Of a DNA stretch of 64,000 nucleotides, positions 1-9,407 are shown piece after piece. The notes under the pieces are model-generated. The model worked only from the letters and a program-made list of their open reading frames with translations, ran no database searches and had not been told where the DNA came from. The stretch is from assembly GCF_001951155.1 (NCBI RefSeq), contig NZ_CP016359.1, positions 1,388,001 through 1,452,000 of the forward strand. Direction: 5' to 3'. Source of the stretch: Christiangramia flava JLT2011 (GTDB lineage: Bacteria > Bacteroidota > Bacteroidia > Flavobacteriales > Flavobacteriaceae). The position numbers and the translations under genes were made by a program. Positions within the stretch are counted from its first letter, which is position 1. Each line of letters opens with the position of its first letter.

Positions 1-186
1 TACTGGCAGGCCATGGGAATACTGGTTTTAAGTAAGATCCTGTTTGGGGGTTTTTCCGGCTGCAGAAAAAGCGGCCCTCGTTCCCGGGGTGATTTTAAGG
101 AAAAATTGAAGCGCATGTCTCCCGAGCAACGTGAAAAATTCAGACAGGTCTGGAAACAAAAATGTCACAAAAATTTCTTGTGGTAA
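1..186 (+). CDS. C-terminal end of a small membrane protein (partial)
   Basis: The reading frame is open from the first base to a TAA at 184-186, giving the last 61 residues of a protein whose start lies before the window. A hydrophobic stretch (AMGILVLSKILFGGF) is followed by a basic tail with the phrase MSPEQREKFRQVW. Small proteins of this build are, as I recall, often encoded just after ECF sigma-factor genes in Flavobacteriia, but no sigma gene is visible here, so that link is only inference. The function is unknown. Confidence 0.55.
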   Translation, partial: YWQAMGILVLSKILFGGFSGCRKSGPRSRGDFKEKLKRMSPEQREKFRQVWKQKCHKNFLW

Positions 187-196
187 TTAAAACTAT

Positions 197-224
197 GGAA
201 ACTTTTTTTGTTTTTAAAGTTTCC
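197..224. promoter_or_regulatory. Perfect inverted repeat, likely TetR operator
   Basis: GGAAACTTT at 197-205 is mirrored exactly by AAAGTTTCC at 216-224, with a 10-nt spacer. The spacer holds the -33 element of the promoter that drives the TetR gene and the efflux operon. A repressor bound here would block RNA polymerase. The 28-bp length and position fit TetR-family autoregulation. Binding itself is inferred. Confidence 0.6.
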
Positions 225-237
225 TGACTTACTTTTG
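207..237 (+). promoter_or_regulatory. Bacteroidota-type promoter of the efflux operon
   Basis: TTTG at 207-210, a 19-nt spacer and TACTTTTG at 230-237 match the TTTG / TAnnTTTG consensus exactly. The GTG start of the TetR gene lies 19 nt after the -7 element. Confidence 0.7.
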
Positions 238-256
238 CACCAAATTTTTCAGAAAA

Positions 257-865
257 GTGAGAGAACAAATTATAGAAGTAGCGGTTGAGATGTTTCTGAA
301 TTACGGGTTTAAAAGCGTCACCATGGATGATATTGCCGATAAACTCGGTATTTCCAAAAAGACCATTTACGCCCATTTTTCCACCAAAACGAAACTGATC
401 GATGCCTCGGGAAACCATATTTTACAAATGGTTACTGAAGGAATTAATGAAATAAGACAGCAAAACCTGAATCCGGTGATCGAAAATTTCGAGATCAAGC
501 GCTTTGTGAACCAAAACCTGAAAGGAGAAAAAACTTCTCCGCATTTTCAGCTGAAGAAATACTACCCGAAGATCTTTTCGAAACTCATCAGCAATCAGTT
601 TGACCTGTTGCAGGATTGCGTGGGGCAGAACATCCAGCGCGGGATCGATTCCGGTTTTTATCGGGACCAGATCGATGTCACGTTTATTAGCAGGCTGCAT
701 TTTGTGGGGATGATGGGGATCAAAGACAAAGATATTTTCCCGGCAGAGGAATTCAGCGAATCCCATTTGATGCAGGAATTCCTGGAATATCACCTTCGCG
801 CCATTTGCACCCCAAAAGGAATAGAAATACTTGAAGCATATTTAGAAGACAACCATGAAAAATAG
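257..865 (+). CDS. TetR/AcrR family transcriptional regulator
   Basis: This 202-residue protein has a TetR-type N-terminal DNA-binding domain, with the helix-turn-helix at about residues 22-41 (TMDDIADKLGISKKTIYAHF). The rest is a divergent helical ligand-binding domain, as usual for the family. The start is GTG at 257, well placed behind the promoter at 207-237; there is no in-frame ATG before residue 12. The gene overlaps the following outer-membrane factor gene by 11 nt, so it is the first gene of the efflux operon. It most likely represses that operon, and itself, through the inverted repeat at 197-224. The inducing ligand cannot be read from the sequence. Confidence 0.9.
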   Translation: MREQIIEVAVEMFLNYGFKSVTMDDIADKLGISKKTIYAHFSTKTKLIDASGNHILQMVTEGINEIRQQNLNPVIENFEIKRFVNQNLKGEKTSPHFQLKKYYPKIFSKLISNQFDLLQDCVGQNIQRGIDSGFYRDQIDVTFISRLHFVGMMGIKDKDIFPAEEFSESHLMQEFLEYHLRAICTPKGIEILEAYLEDNHEK

Positions 866-2303
866 AATACTGATCGTTTTAAGCTTTTTGAGCCTGCAGG
901 CTTCCGGCCTTTTCGCACAGGAAATCTCTGCAGATAGCAGCCGAACTTACCAGCTTTCCCTCAGCGAAGCCATAAGTTTTGGTTTGGAAAACAGCTACCA
1001 GTCGCAAATCGCTCAAAAAGATGTTGACAAGGCATTAAAACAAAAATGGGAGATCATTGCCCAGGGATTACCGCAAATTTCGGGTTCGGTAGATTATCAA
1101 AATTATTTGCAGCAGCCGGTCACCCTGCTTCCCGCGGCGGCTTTTGACAATACCCAAAGCACTATTGATGTGGTTCAACAGTATTTTGATAATGTGCAGC
1201 GCAATAGCACCCCGGTAAACGCGCCACAGGGCTTCATTCCTGTTCGATTCGGGACCAAGCAAAGCATGAACGCGACGGCAACCTGGAACCAGCTTATCTT
1301 CGATGGATCCTATATCGTGGGAATCCAATCAGTGAAAACCCTGCTTCAGATCTCCAAAAATGCCAAAACCAAGACCGATCTGGAAGTCAAAAAAGCCGTG
1401 ATCAACGCTTACGGAAATGTGCTGCTCGCGGAAGAAAGCGTGAATATTCTTCAGAAAAACGTCAAAACGGTTCAAAAGAATTTTGATGAGACACAGAAGA
1501 TCTATGAAAACGGATTAACTGAGCAGGAAGACGTAGAGCAATTGGAAATCACGCTGTTAAATTTAAAAAACCAGCTGAGCCGAAGTCAGCGTATGCGCAG
1601 TATCGCCTACGAAATGCTGAATATGAGTCTCGGAATTCCCGTGGAGGAAAAAGTGATTTTGACCGATGACCTGAAGGAACTCGCCATGCGTTACTATGAT
1701 CTGAACCTTTTGCAGGAACAGATTCCCGTGGAAGAAAATATCGATTACCGAATTGCAAAAAATTCAGCTGAAAGCGCAGAAATCCAGGTAAAACTTCAGA
1801 AGGCAAAAGCATTGCCAACCCTTTCAGGTTTCGTGAACTACGGGTACCAGGGCTACAGCGATACGTTCACATTTTTGAATGGGGACCAGGAATATTTTGG
1901 ACAGTCTATTTTAGGGGTGAGCCTGAATATTCCAATTTTCAGCAGCGGAATGCGCGGGGCCAAAACCCAGCAGCGAGAGATCGAATACGAGCAGGCGCTA
2001 CTGGAACTGGAGCAGACCGAAAACCAGGTGAAGCAACAGATCAAACAGGCCAAAAGCGATTATGAATTTAGCCTGGAAAACTATGAGAATGCACAGAAAA
2101 ACCTGGAGTTGGCCGAAAGAATTGAAAATAAAAACCAGGTTAAATTCTTCGAAGGGATTGCCAGCAGTTTTGAATTAAGCGAAGCACAAAGCCAGCTTTA
2201 TTCTGCCCAGCAGAATTACCTGGATGCCATGCTGCAGGTGATCAACTCCAAGGTGACCCTTGAAAATTTACTAGATACCAGAACCTATAACGATGAAAAC
2301 TAA
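855..2303 (+). CDS. TolC-family outer membrane efflux protein
   Basis: This 482-residue protein begins with a signal peptide ending near GLFAQ. The mature part has the long heptad-like helices of the TolC/OEP fold in two repeats (about residues 35-250 and 290-475), for example the Gln/Glu-rich stretch near residues 375-460. It should form the trimeric outer-membrane and periplasmic tunnel of the RND pump encoded downstream. The start overlaps the TetR gene by 11 nt, and the adaptor gene follows after 19 nt, so the genes are co-transcribed. Confidence 0.9.
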   Translation: MKNRILIVLSFLSLQASGLFAQEISADSSRTYQLSLSEAISFGLENSYQSQIAQKDVDKALKQKWEIIAQGLPQISGSVDYQNYLQQPVTLLPAAAFDNTQSTIDVVQQYFDNVQRNSTPVNAPQGFIPVRFGTKQSMNATATWNQLIFDGSYIVGIQSVKTLLQISKNAKTKTDLEVKKAVINAYGNVLLAEESVNILQKNVKTVQKNFDETQKIYENGLTEQEDVEQLEITLLNLKNQLSRSQRMRSIAYEMLNMSLGIPVEEKVILTDDLKELAMRYYDLNLLQEQIPVEENIDYRIAKNSAESAEIQVKLQKAKALPTLSGFVNYGYQGYSDTFTFLNGDQEYFGQSILGVSLNIPIFSSGMRGAKTQQREIEYEQALLELEQTENQVKQQIKQAKSDYEFSLENYENAQKNLELAERIENKNQVKFFEGIASSFELSEAQSQLYSAQQNYLDAMLQVINSKVTLENLLDTRTYNDEN

Positions 2304-2322
2304 TTTCCCACACCAAATATTT

Positions 2323-3486
2323 ATGAAAAAGTTTTTCCTTCTCGCAAGTCTGACCCTTGTTCTGGCCAGCTGCGGAAACGACGAAAAATCGGTTGAGCAG
2401 GTCATTGAAAGCGAAGACCTCGAGGCGATCAGAGCCAAAAAAGCCGAATTGAGCAGCCTCCAAAGTCAGCTTAGTGCGAATATCAATAAACTGGATGAAA
2501 AGATCAGGGAACTGGACAAAAGCAGGCAGTTGCCATTAGTTTCAGTAGATACTCTGAAACAGGAAACCTTCCGCCACTATGCGGAAGTTCAGGGGGATGT
2601 TGCTACTGATGAAAACATCATTATTTACCCGGAATATTCCGGCCTTTTAACGCAGGTGAACGTAGATGAAGGAGACCGTGTTCGGAAAGGGCAGGTACTG
2701 GCACGTATCGACGATGGTGGTTTGTCGAGCCAGTTAGCTCAACTGGAGGCTCAGGCTTCCCTTGCCAAAACCACTTATGAAAGAAGAAAAAGACTGTGGG
2801 AGCAAAATATTGGTTCAGAGATCGAATACCTCAACGCAAAAACCAATTATGAATCTACCCAGAATTCGGTAAACCAGATGAAATCACAGATCTCCAAAAC
2901 AGTGGTAAGAGCACCATTTTCCGGGGTTATCGACGAGGTTTTTACCGAGAATGGCGAAGTGGTTAGCCCGGGACAGAGTCAACTTTTCAGGCTTATCAGC
3001 CTCGAAAACATGTACGTAGAGGCCGACGTTCCAGAAAATTACCTTACCAAGATCAAGAAAGGAACCAATGTAAAGATCCAGATCAGTTCCATTGGTGAGG
3101 AGCTTGACGGAAAGGTTTCCCAGGTAGGGAACAATATTAACCCGAACAACCGTACGTTCAAGGTGCAGATCGCGATCCCTAATTCAGAAGGGGTGATCAA
3201 ACCAAACCAGATCGCAACGATTATGCTGAATGATTATACTTCAGAAGAATCTGTGATCATACCGGAGAGCACCATTCAGAAGAACGCCATGGGAGAAAGC
3301 CTGGTTTATATTCTTGGAGAAAGTTCCAACGACAGCACCGGCGTGGCCCAAAAGGTCATCGTGGAAACCGGCTACACCTATAACGACAGCATCGAGGTGA
3401 CCAAAGGCCTGCAGTCTGGCCAGATCCTCATCATAGAAGGTGCTAAAAACCTGCGTGACGGCCAGGAAATAAAATTCAGAAAATAA
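2323..3486 (+). CDS. RND efflux periplasmic adaptor (membrane fusion protein), lipoprotein
   Basis: I place the start at 2323, not at the in-frame ATG at 2293, because MKKFFLLASLTLVLASC is a clean lipoprotein signal with lipobox LASC (Cys17); the upstream ATG lies inside the end of the tolC-like gene. The 387-residue product has a predicted coiled coil at about 25-60, a lipoyl/hairpin region (GLLTQVNVDEGDRVRKGQVL), a barrel domain and a C-terminal membrane-proximal domain, the standard HlyD/AcrA order. It should link the inner-membrane permease to the outer-membrane factor. The permease gene follows after 4 nt. Confidence 0.92.
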   Translation: MKKFFLLASLTLVLASCGNDEKSVEQVIESEDLEAIRAKKAELSSLQSQLSANINKLDEKIRELDKSRQLPLVSVDTLKQETFRHYAEVQGDVATDENIIIYPEYSGLLTQVNVDEGDRVRKGQVLARIDDGGLSSQLAQLEAQASLAKTTYERRKRLWEQNIGSEIEYLNAKTNYESTQNSVNQMKSQISKTVVRAPFSGVIDEVFTENGEVVSPGQSQLFRLISLENMYVEADVPENYLTKIKKGTNVKIQISSIGEELDGKVSQVGNNINPNNRTFKVQIAIPNSEGVIKPNQIATIMLNDYTSEESVIIPESTIQKNAMGESLVYILGESSNDSTGVAQKVIVETGYTYNDSIEVTKGLQSGQILIIEGAKNLRDGQEIKFRK

Positions 3487-3490
3487 GCAT

Positions 3491-6400
3491 ATGAAAAATA
3501 TCGACAAGGAATTTAAACTTTCCTCCTGGGCCATTGATAACAAAATGACGGTGTACGTGATCATCGCTATTTTGATGGTGGGTGGTTTGTTATCTTATTA
3601 CAGTATGCCGCGGGAATCCTTCCCCGAAATTATCGAAACCAAGATCTATGTAAGCTCCATTAACCCGGGGAACTCTGCGGAAGACGTGGAGAAGTTCATC
3701 ACCGAACCGCTGGAGGAAGAATTCAATGACGTGGGCGGCGTGAAAGAGATCACCTCCACCACGCTTCAGGATTACTCTATGGTGCTCGTGGAATTTGAAG
3801 AAGATGTGAGCGTGGATGTGGCGAAACAGAAGATCAAAGATAAGGTAGACCTCGCCAAGGCCGAGACCACCTGGCCAACCCTGGACAACGGAGCCAAGGT
3901 AGAACCAAACGTTTTTGACCTGAACTTTTCTGAAGAACAGCCCATTCTTAACATTAACCTCACGGGAGATTATACTGTACAGCAGTTGAAGGATTACGCC
4001 GAATATCTTCAGGAAAAGATCGAGCTACTGCCTCAAATCAAGGAAGCCAGTATTCGCGGTGCCGAAGAAATGGAGGTAGAGATCGCGGTAGACCTGTACA
4101 AAATGGCGGCTTCCAAAACCAGTTTCAACGATATCGTCAACGCGGTAAGCAGCGAAAACAGGACAATTTCCGGTGGAAACGTGGTCACGAGTGGTGTTCA
4201 GAAGAACATCCGGATCATTGGTGAGATCCAGGATCCACAGGAATTACAGAACGTAGTGGTGAAAAGGGACGGCGGGAATATTTTCCTGAAGGATATTGCC
4301 GAGATCAAATTTCACGAAAAAGACCCAACCACTTACGCACGGGAATATGGAGACCCGGTAGTGATGCTGGATGTGAAGAAGCGTAGCGGAAAGAACATGA
4401 TCGAAGCCGTAGACGAGATCAAGAAGATCATCCAGGAAGAAGAAGAAAGTTACCTGCCGGAAGGACTGCACATCAGCCTCACGAACGACCTTTCTACAGA
4501 TACCCGTAACCAGGTGAACGACCTGGTAAATAACATCATTTTCGGGGTAATCCTGGTGGTGCTGGTATTGATGTTCTTCCTTGGTTTCAGAAATGCGCTT
4601 TTCGTAGGGCTGGCCATTCCGCTATCCATGCTCATGTCCTACATCATTCTCTCCAGTTTGGGTTATACGCTAAACACCATGGTACTTTTTGCGCTGGTTA
4701 TGGGGCTCGGGATGCTGGTAGACAATGGGATCGTGGTTGTAGAAAACGTTTACAGCCTCATGGATGAAGGCATGCCACGAATTCGTGCGGCTAAACAGGG
4801 TCTAGGTGAGATCGCCTGGCCAATTATCGCCTCCACGGCTACTACACTTATGGCCTTTTTCCCTCTGGGACTATGGCCGGGAACAATTGGTAAATTTATG
4901 GTGATTTTTCCAATCACCTTGTCTATAGTACTGGGATCGTCACTGTTTGTAGCGCTCATTATCAACTCGATGCTGACCTCCCAGTTCATGAAAACCGAAG
5001 AAGGTCATATTAGCAAAAAAAGACTCGTTCGCATTAGTATCATTTTAGGAGCTATTGGGGTATTATTGCTTTTCGGCGGATTTGTACTGAACATTGGGGC
5101 CATGAGAGCCTTCGGAAATCTTGCGATTTTAGCCGTTTTGCTGCTTTGGTTCTATAAATATGTACTGGCAAAAGGCGTGAAATATTTTCAGTTTAAAGCC
5201 CTGAAAAAACTGGAATTCAATTATGGCCGACTGCTGAAATATGCCCTAAGAGGAAAAAAAGCCTATGTCTTTTTCTTCGGAACCTTACTGATGTTGTTCT
5301 TCTCGTTCATCCTGATTGGACTGGTGCAGCCAGACGTTCTGTTCTTCCCTGAAAATCAGCCTAAGCAGGTGATCACCTATATCGAATACCCGGAAGGAAC
5401 CGATATTGAAAAGACCAATGAACTTACCAAAAAAGTAGAACAGCGAATTTTTGAAGTGATCAAGCAATATGAAGATGAAGAGGGATACAACTTCATGGTA
5501 GAATCGGCCATTTCACAGGTTGGTGAAGGTGCCGGAAACCCGATGACCAATGGTGGGCAGCAGGGTGAAATGCCGAATCGTGGAAAAGTGACCCTCGTAA
5601 TGCGTGAATTCAAAGAACGTCGCGGCGTAAAGAGTAGCGAGGTGCTGGAAGAAGTACGAAAAGCAGTGGGTGGCTTTCCAGGGGTTTCCATTATTGTGGA
5701 AAAAGATGCCGCTGGCCCTCCTACCGGCTACCCAATCAATATCGAGTTGAGCGGTGAGGATTATGAGAAAATGCTCGCGGAAGCCGAAAATATTCGTTCC
5801 TATATTCAAAACCTAAATGTGGGCGGGATCGAAGAATTAAAAATTGACGTAAACAAATCCAAACCAGAGCTGGATGTTCGGGTAGACCGGAAAAAAGCAG
5901 GACAACTTGGAGTTTCTACGGCACAGGTTGGACAAACTTTAAGACGCGCGATCTATGGCGAGGAAATTTCCACCTATAAAGACGGGGATGATGACTACGA
6001 GGTGAATGTGCGGCTGAATGACCAGTATCGCTATGATGAAAATGCACTTTTCAACCAGCCAATTACCTTCCGCGATCAGAATTCAGGACAGTTGATCCAG
6101 GTTCCAATTAGTTCGCTGGTAGAAACCAAGGTCGCCTCTTCCTTTAGTTCTATCAACCGAAAAGACCTGAAAAGGGTGATCACTGTTTATTCCAACGTGC
6201 TAGGAAACTACAACCCGAACCAGGTGGTGGAACAATTGAAAACTGAACTGAAGAATTACCAGTTGCCAGAAGATATGAACCTGAAATTTACAGGGGAACA
6301 GGAAGAACAGGCAGAAAACATGAACTTCCTGCTGAAAGCTCTGCTTATCGCAATTGGAGGTATTCTGTTAATCCTGGTAGCACAGTTCAATAGCGTCAGC

Positions 6401-6952
6401 AAACCGGTAATTATCCTGATGGCCGTAATCCTCAGTCTGGTGGGTGTGTTCTTAGGGCTCATTATTTTCCAGATGGACTTTGTAATTATCATGACCATGA
6501 TGGGGATCATCTCTCTGGCCGGAATTGTAGTAAATAACGCGATCGTACTGATCGATTACACACAGATCCTGATCGATCGTAAAAAAGAAGAACTGGGAAT
6601 TGACAGCGACCAGATGCTTACGCGTGAACAGTATTTCGATTGTATCGTACGCGGAGGTAAATCAAGGCTGAGACCCGTATTGTTAACGGCGATCACGACC
6701 GTATTAGGTTTGATTCCGCTGGCGGTGGGGCTGAACATTGATTTCTTCGGGCTGATCATTGATTACAATCCAGGGATCTATATTGGTGGTGATAACGTGA
6801 TCTTCTGGGGACCTCTGGCCTGGACGGTGATCTTTGGATTGGTCTTCGCGACTTTCCTCACCCTGATCGTGGTTCCGGTTATGTTCTACCTGGTGAACAG
6901 GGGAAAACTGAGAATCAAAGAAAAAAGAGGCGGAACGCCCGCACATAGCTAA
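3491..6952 (+). CDS. Efflux RND transporter permease
   Basis: This 1153-residue inner-membrane pump is of the AcrB/MMPL-like RND class. TM1 is near residues 18-37, the first periplasmic loop follows, then TM2-6 (about 345-500) with the proton-relay Asp411 in GMLVDNGIVVVEN. A second periplasmic loop and a closing TM block (about 945-1140) complete the duplicated RND architecture. It is about 100 residues longer than the usual 1040. The extra length includes an insert at about 510-565 with two additional hydrophobic segments between the two halves. It is the last gene of the operon, ending at the terminator at 6961. The substrate is unknown. Confidence 0.93.
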   Translation: MKNIDKEFKLSSWAIDNKMTVYVIIAILMVGGLLSYYSMPRESFPEIIETKIYVSSINPGNSAEDVEKFITEPLEEEFNDVGGVKEITSTTLQDYSMVLVEFEEDVSVDVAKQKIKDKVDLAKAETTWPTLDNGAKVEPNVFDLNFSEEQPILNINLTGDYTVQQLKDYAEYLQEKIELLPQIKEASIRGAEEMEVEIAVDLYKMAASKTSFNDIVNAVSSENRTISGGNVVTSGVQKNIRIIGEIQDPQELQNVVVKRDGGNIFLKDIAEIKFHEKDPTTYAREYGDPVVMLDVKKRSGKNMIEAVDEIKKIIQEEEESYLPEGLHISLTNDLSTDTRNQVNDLVNNIIFGVILVVLVLMFFLGFRNALFVGLAIPLSMLMSYIILSSLGYTLNTMVLFALVMGLGMLVDNGIVVVENVYSLMDEGMPRIRAAKQGLGEIAWPIIASTATTLMAFFPLGLWPGTIGKFMVIFPITLSIVLGSSLFVALIINSMLTSQFMKTEEGHISKKRLVRISIILGAIGVLLLFGGFVLNIGAMRAFGNLAILAVLLLWFYKYVLAKGVKYFQFKALKKLEFNYGRLLKYALRGKKAYVFFFGTLLMLFFSFILIGLVQPDVLFFPENQPKQVITYIEYPEGTDIEKTNELTKKVEQRIFEVIKQYEDEEGYNFMVESAISQVGEGAGNPMTNGGQQGEMPNRGKVTLVMREFKERRGVKSSEVLEEVRKAVGGFPGVSIIVEKDAAGPPTGYPINIELSGEDYEKMLAEAENIRSYIQNLNVGGIEELKIDVNKSKPELDVRVDRKKAGQLGVSTAQVGQTLRRAIYGEEISTYKDGDDDYEVNVRLNDQYRYDENALFNQPITFRDQNSGQLIQVPISSLVETKVASSFSSINRKDLKRVITVYSNVLGNYNPNQVVEQLKTELKNYQLPEDMNLKFTGEQEEQAENMNFLLKALLIAIGGILLILVAQFNSVSKPVIILMAVILSLVGVFLGLIIFQMDFVIIMTMMGIISLAGIVVNNAIVLIDYTQILIDRKKEELGIDSDQMLTREQYFDCIVRGGKSRLRPVLLTAITTVLGLIPLAVGLNIDFFGLIIDYNPGIYIGGDNVIFWGPLAWTVIFGLVFATFLTLIVVPVMFYLVNRGKLRIKEKRGGTPAHS

Positions 6953-6960
6953 AACAAAAA

Positions 6961-6990
6961 AACCCGGGGCAAATGCTCCGGGTTTTTCTT
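6961..6990. terminator. Bidirectional rho-independent terminator
   Basis: A 10-bp stem (6961-6970 with 6975-6984, one G-T pair) and a 4-nt loop are followed by T5 on the plus strand and a T-rich run on the minus strand. It ends the efflux operon and also the convergent MORN-type gene. Confidence 0.85.
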
Positions 6991-7008
6991 TAAACAGATA
7001 TAAATTTT

Positions 7009-7374
7009 TTATTCGTTGCTTACGATTGGTGAGTCGCTTTTCCAGCTATCCACAGAAGCGATATTGTTCTGGTTATACTCTACCTGAGTAAGTTTATCAC
7101 CAGACCAAAAAAACCAGACTCCGTCTTTTTCACCTTGTTTGTATTGCGCGATCGCAGTCTTCTCACCGTTCTGGTTGTAAGAAATCCACTCTCCATGGAG
7201 CTTCCCGTTCTTGTACGTACCTTCCTGTCTAATACTTCCGTCATCATAATAAAAAGTTCCTTTCATTAATTCTCCCTGCTTCTCAAATACAGGCTTAGGC
7301 GCTTCAGTTTGTGCGAAAGCCACACTTCCTGTAGCGAAAAGCGCAGCACATAGTATATTCTTCATTGTCTTCAT
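7009..7374 (-). CDS. Secreted MORN-repeat/YwqK-like protein
   Basis: This 121-residue protein has a signal peptide (cleavage likely after SVAFAQ). The mature part contains three to four MORN-like repeats of the pattern G-x-W/Y-x5-G-x-K, for example EGTYKNGKLHGEWISYNQNG and KQGEKDGVWFFW. Bacterial MORN variants of this type are common exported proteins of unknown role in Bacteroidota. Two ATG codons at 7374 and 7365 are both possible starts. The gene stands alone behind its own promoter (7400-7430) and converges on the efflux operon. Confidence 0.75.
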   Translation of the reverse strand: MKTMKNILCAALFATGSVAFAQTEAPKPVFEKQGELMKGTFYYDDGSIRQEGTYKNGKLHGEWISYNQNGEKTAIAQYKQGEKDGVWFFWSGDKLTQVEYNQNNIASVDSWKSDSPIVSNE

Positions 7375-7399
7375 GACCTCTCAGTTAACGTTTACCTTA

Positions 7400-7430
7400 C
7401 AAATATACACAAAGTTTACAAACAAGCAAT
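7400..7430 (-). promoter_or_regulatory. Promoter of the MORN-type gene
   Basis: Read on the minus strand, TATATTTG (7407-7400) matches TAnnTTTG, and ATTG (7430-7427) sits 19 nt upstream as the -33 element. The ATG at 7374 lies about 25 nt downstream. Confidence 0.6.
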
Positions 7431-7567
7431 ATTTACGTAACATTAAGTTAACATTGGAACTGTTTTTTTCTGATTTTCAGTTAATTACACATTAACCATT
7501 TGGTAACATTGGCCTATTTTCCCTATAATTTTCAGCAATTATCCTTATAGAAAAGCATTTAACTTCT

Positions 7568-7575
7568 TACTTTTG
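7568..7575 (+). promoter_or_regulatory. -7 promoter element of aspS
   Basis: TACTTTTG matches the Bacteroidota -7 consensus 26 nt before the aspS ATG. No good TTTG is seen at -33. Confidence 0.5.
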
Positions 7576-7601
7576 TGCCCGTTCAAAATTTAAAGTAGCT
7601 A

Positions 7602-9353
7602 ATGTACAGAAGTCATACCTGTGGAGAGTTAAACGCATCAGCAATTGGCCAGGAGATCACCCTTGCCGGATGGGTTCAAAAAGTTAGGAATAAAGGATTT
7701 ATGATCTGGGTAGATCTTCGAGATCGTTATGGGATCACCCAGCTTATCTTTGATGAAGAGCGAAGTGCTGAAGACCTCATGAACTTGGCAGGAACACTGG
7801 CCCGGGAATTTGTGATCCAGGTAAAGGGCGAGGTGATTGAACGCGAATCTAAAAACCCGAATATCCCAACCGGGGATATCGAGGTGTTGGTAAAAGAACT
7901 CCAGATTTTAAATGATTCTAAAACTCCGCCATTTACGATCGAAGAAGAAACCGATGGTGGGGAAGATCTTCGGATGAAGTACCGCTACCTGGATATTCGA
8001 AGAAATCCCGTGAAAAACAAACTGATGTTTCGTCACAAAGTGGCAATGCAGGTTCGTAATTACCTTTCAGATCAGGGTTTTATTGAAGTCGAAACTCCTT
8101 ATTTGATCAAATCTACTCCGGAAGGTGCCCGTGATTTTGTGGTGCCAAGCCGAATGAACGAAGGGCAGTTTTATGCCTTGCCTCAATCGCCTCAAACTTT
8201 TAAACAGTTGCTGATGGTTGGCGGAATGGACAAATATTTCCAGATCGTAAAATGTTTCAGGGATGAAGACCTTCGCGCCGATAGGCAGCCGGAATTTACC
8301 CAGATCGACTGCGAAATGACCTTCGTGGAGCAGGAAGATATTCTGGATATTTTTGAAGGATTGACACGCCATTTACTGAAAGAAATCAAAGGTGTGGAAG
8401 TTGAAAAATTCCCACGAATGACCTATGCCGAAGCGATGAAAAAATACGGGAATGACAAACCGGACATCCGTTTTGGGATGGAATTTGCCGAACTGGATGA
8501 GCTGGCTAAAAACAAAGGTTTCAACGTTTTCGACCAGCAGGAACTGGTGGTGGGAATTGCCGTTCCAGGAGCTGCTTCTTTTACGAGGAAAGAATTGGAT
8601 GCTTTGATTTCCTGGGTGAAGAGACCCCAGGTTGGAGCCAGCGGATTGGTTTATGCCAAGTATAACGAAGATGGCAGCATGAAATCTTCCGTAGATAAAT
8701 TCTATTCTGAAGAAGACCTGAAAGAATGGGCAGAAGCAACAGGGGCCAAACCTGGAGACCTTATACTCGTGATGGCAGGCGACGCCAATAAAACCCGTAC
8801 CCAACTAAGCGCTTTGAGAATGCATTTAGGGAATGAACTCGGCCTTCGAAAAGCCGAGGAATTTGCTCCTCTTTGGGTAGTAGATTTCCCGTTGCTGGAA
8901 TGGGATGAAGAAACAGAGCGATACCACGCGATGCACCATCCATTCACTTCTCCGAAACCCGAAGATATTTCCAAACTGGAATCAGCTCCCGGAGAAGTAC
9001 GAGCCAATGCGTATGATCTTGTGTTGAATGGTAACGAAATTGGTGGTGGTTCCATCAGGATTCATGACCAGCAAATGCAGTCGAGAATGTTCGACCTCTT
9101 AGGCTTCACCAAAGAAGAAGCGAAAGCTCAGTTTGGATTCCTGATGGATGCGTTTCAATATGGAGCGCCGCCTCACGGTGGAATCGCTTTTGGATTTGAC
9201 AGGCTAACTGCCATTCTGGGCGGCCAGGAAAGCATCCGGGATTATATCGCTTTTCCGAAGAATAACGCGGGACGGGACATTATGATCGATGCACCAGCAC
9301 CGCTGGACGATGAACAACTAGAAGAATTACACTTAAGAGTCAAAATAGAATAA
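7602..9353 (+). CDS. aspS: Aspartate--tRNA ligase
   Basis: This 583-residue class II aminoacyl-tRNA synthetase charges tRNA-Asp with aspartate in the cytoplasm. It has an N-terminal OB-fold anticodon-binding domain (about 1-105), the catalytic core with [18 protein letters not shown] as motif 2, a bacterial-type GAD insertion (about 290-410), and motif 3 with [11 protein letters not shown] near the C-terminus. Length and domain order are those of bacterial-type AspRS. It is preceded by a -7 element and followed by a terminator at 9360. Confidence 0.97.
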   Translation: MYRSHTCGELNASAIGQEITLAGWVQKVRNKGFMIWVDLRDRYGITQLIFDEERSAEDLMNLAGTLAREFVIQVKGEVIERESKNPNIPTGDIEVLVKELQILNDSKTPPFTIEEETDGGEDLRMKYRYLDIRRNPVKNKLMFRHKVAMQVRNYLSDQGFIEVETPYLIKSTPEGARDFVVPSRMNEGQFYALPQSPQTFKQLLMVGGMDKYFQIVKCFRDEDLRADRQPEFTQIDCEMTFVEQEDILDIFEGLTRHLLKEIKGVEVEKFPRMTYAEAMKKYGNDKPDIRFGMEFAELDELAKNKGFNVFDQQELVVGIAVPGAASFTRKELDALISWVKRPQVGASGLVYAKYNEDGSMKSSVDKFYSEEDLKEWAEATGAKPGDLILVMAGDANKTRTQLSALRMHLGNELGLRKAEEFAPLWVVDFPLLEWDEETERYHAMHHPFTSPKPEDISKLESAPGEVRANAYDLVLNGNEIGGGSIRIHDQQMQSRMFDLLGFTKEEAKAQFGFLMDAFQYGAPPHGGIAFGFDRLTAILGGQESIRDYIAFPKNNAGRDIMIDAPAPLDDEQLEELHLRVKIE

Positions 9354-9359
9354 TTAAAG

Positions 9360-9382
9360 TCCCGCATATTGCGGGATTTTTT
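9360..9382 (+). terminator. Terminator of aspS
   Basis: TCCCGC (9360-9365) pairs with GCGGGA (9371-9376) and is followed by T6. It lies upstream of the ClC gene and rules out a ClC start further upstream than about 9383. Confidence 0.8.
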
Positions 9383-9407
9383 AAATTCGACCATTAATAC
9401 AATAGTA

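Noticed and set aside
9369..9407. Upstream in-frame extension of the ClC gene
   Set aside because: It begins in the aspS terminator stem and adds residues not expected for ClC proteins; GTG at 9408 is a better start.
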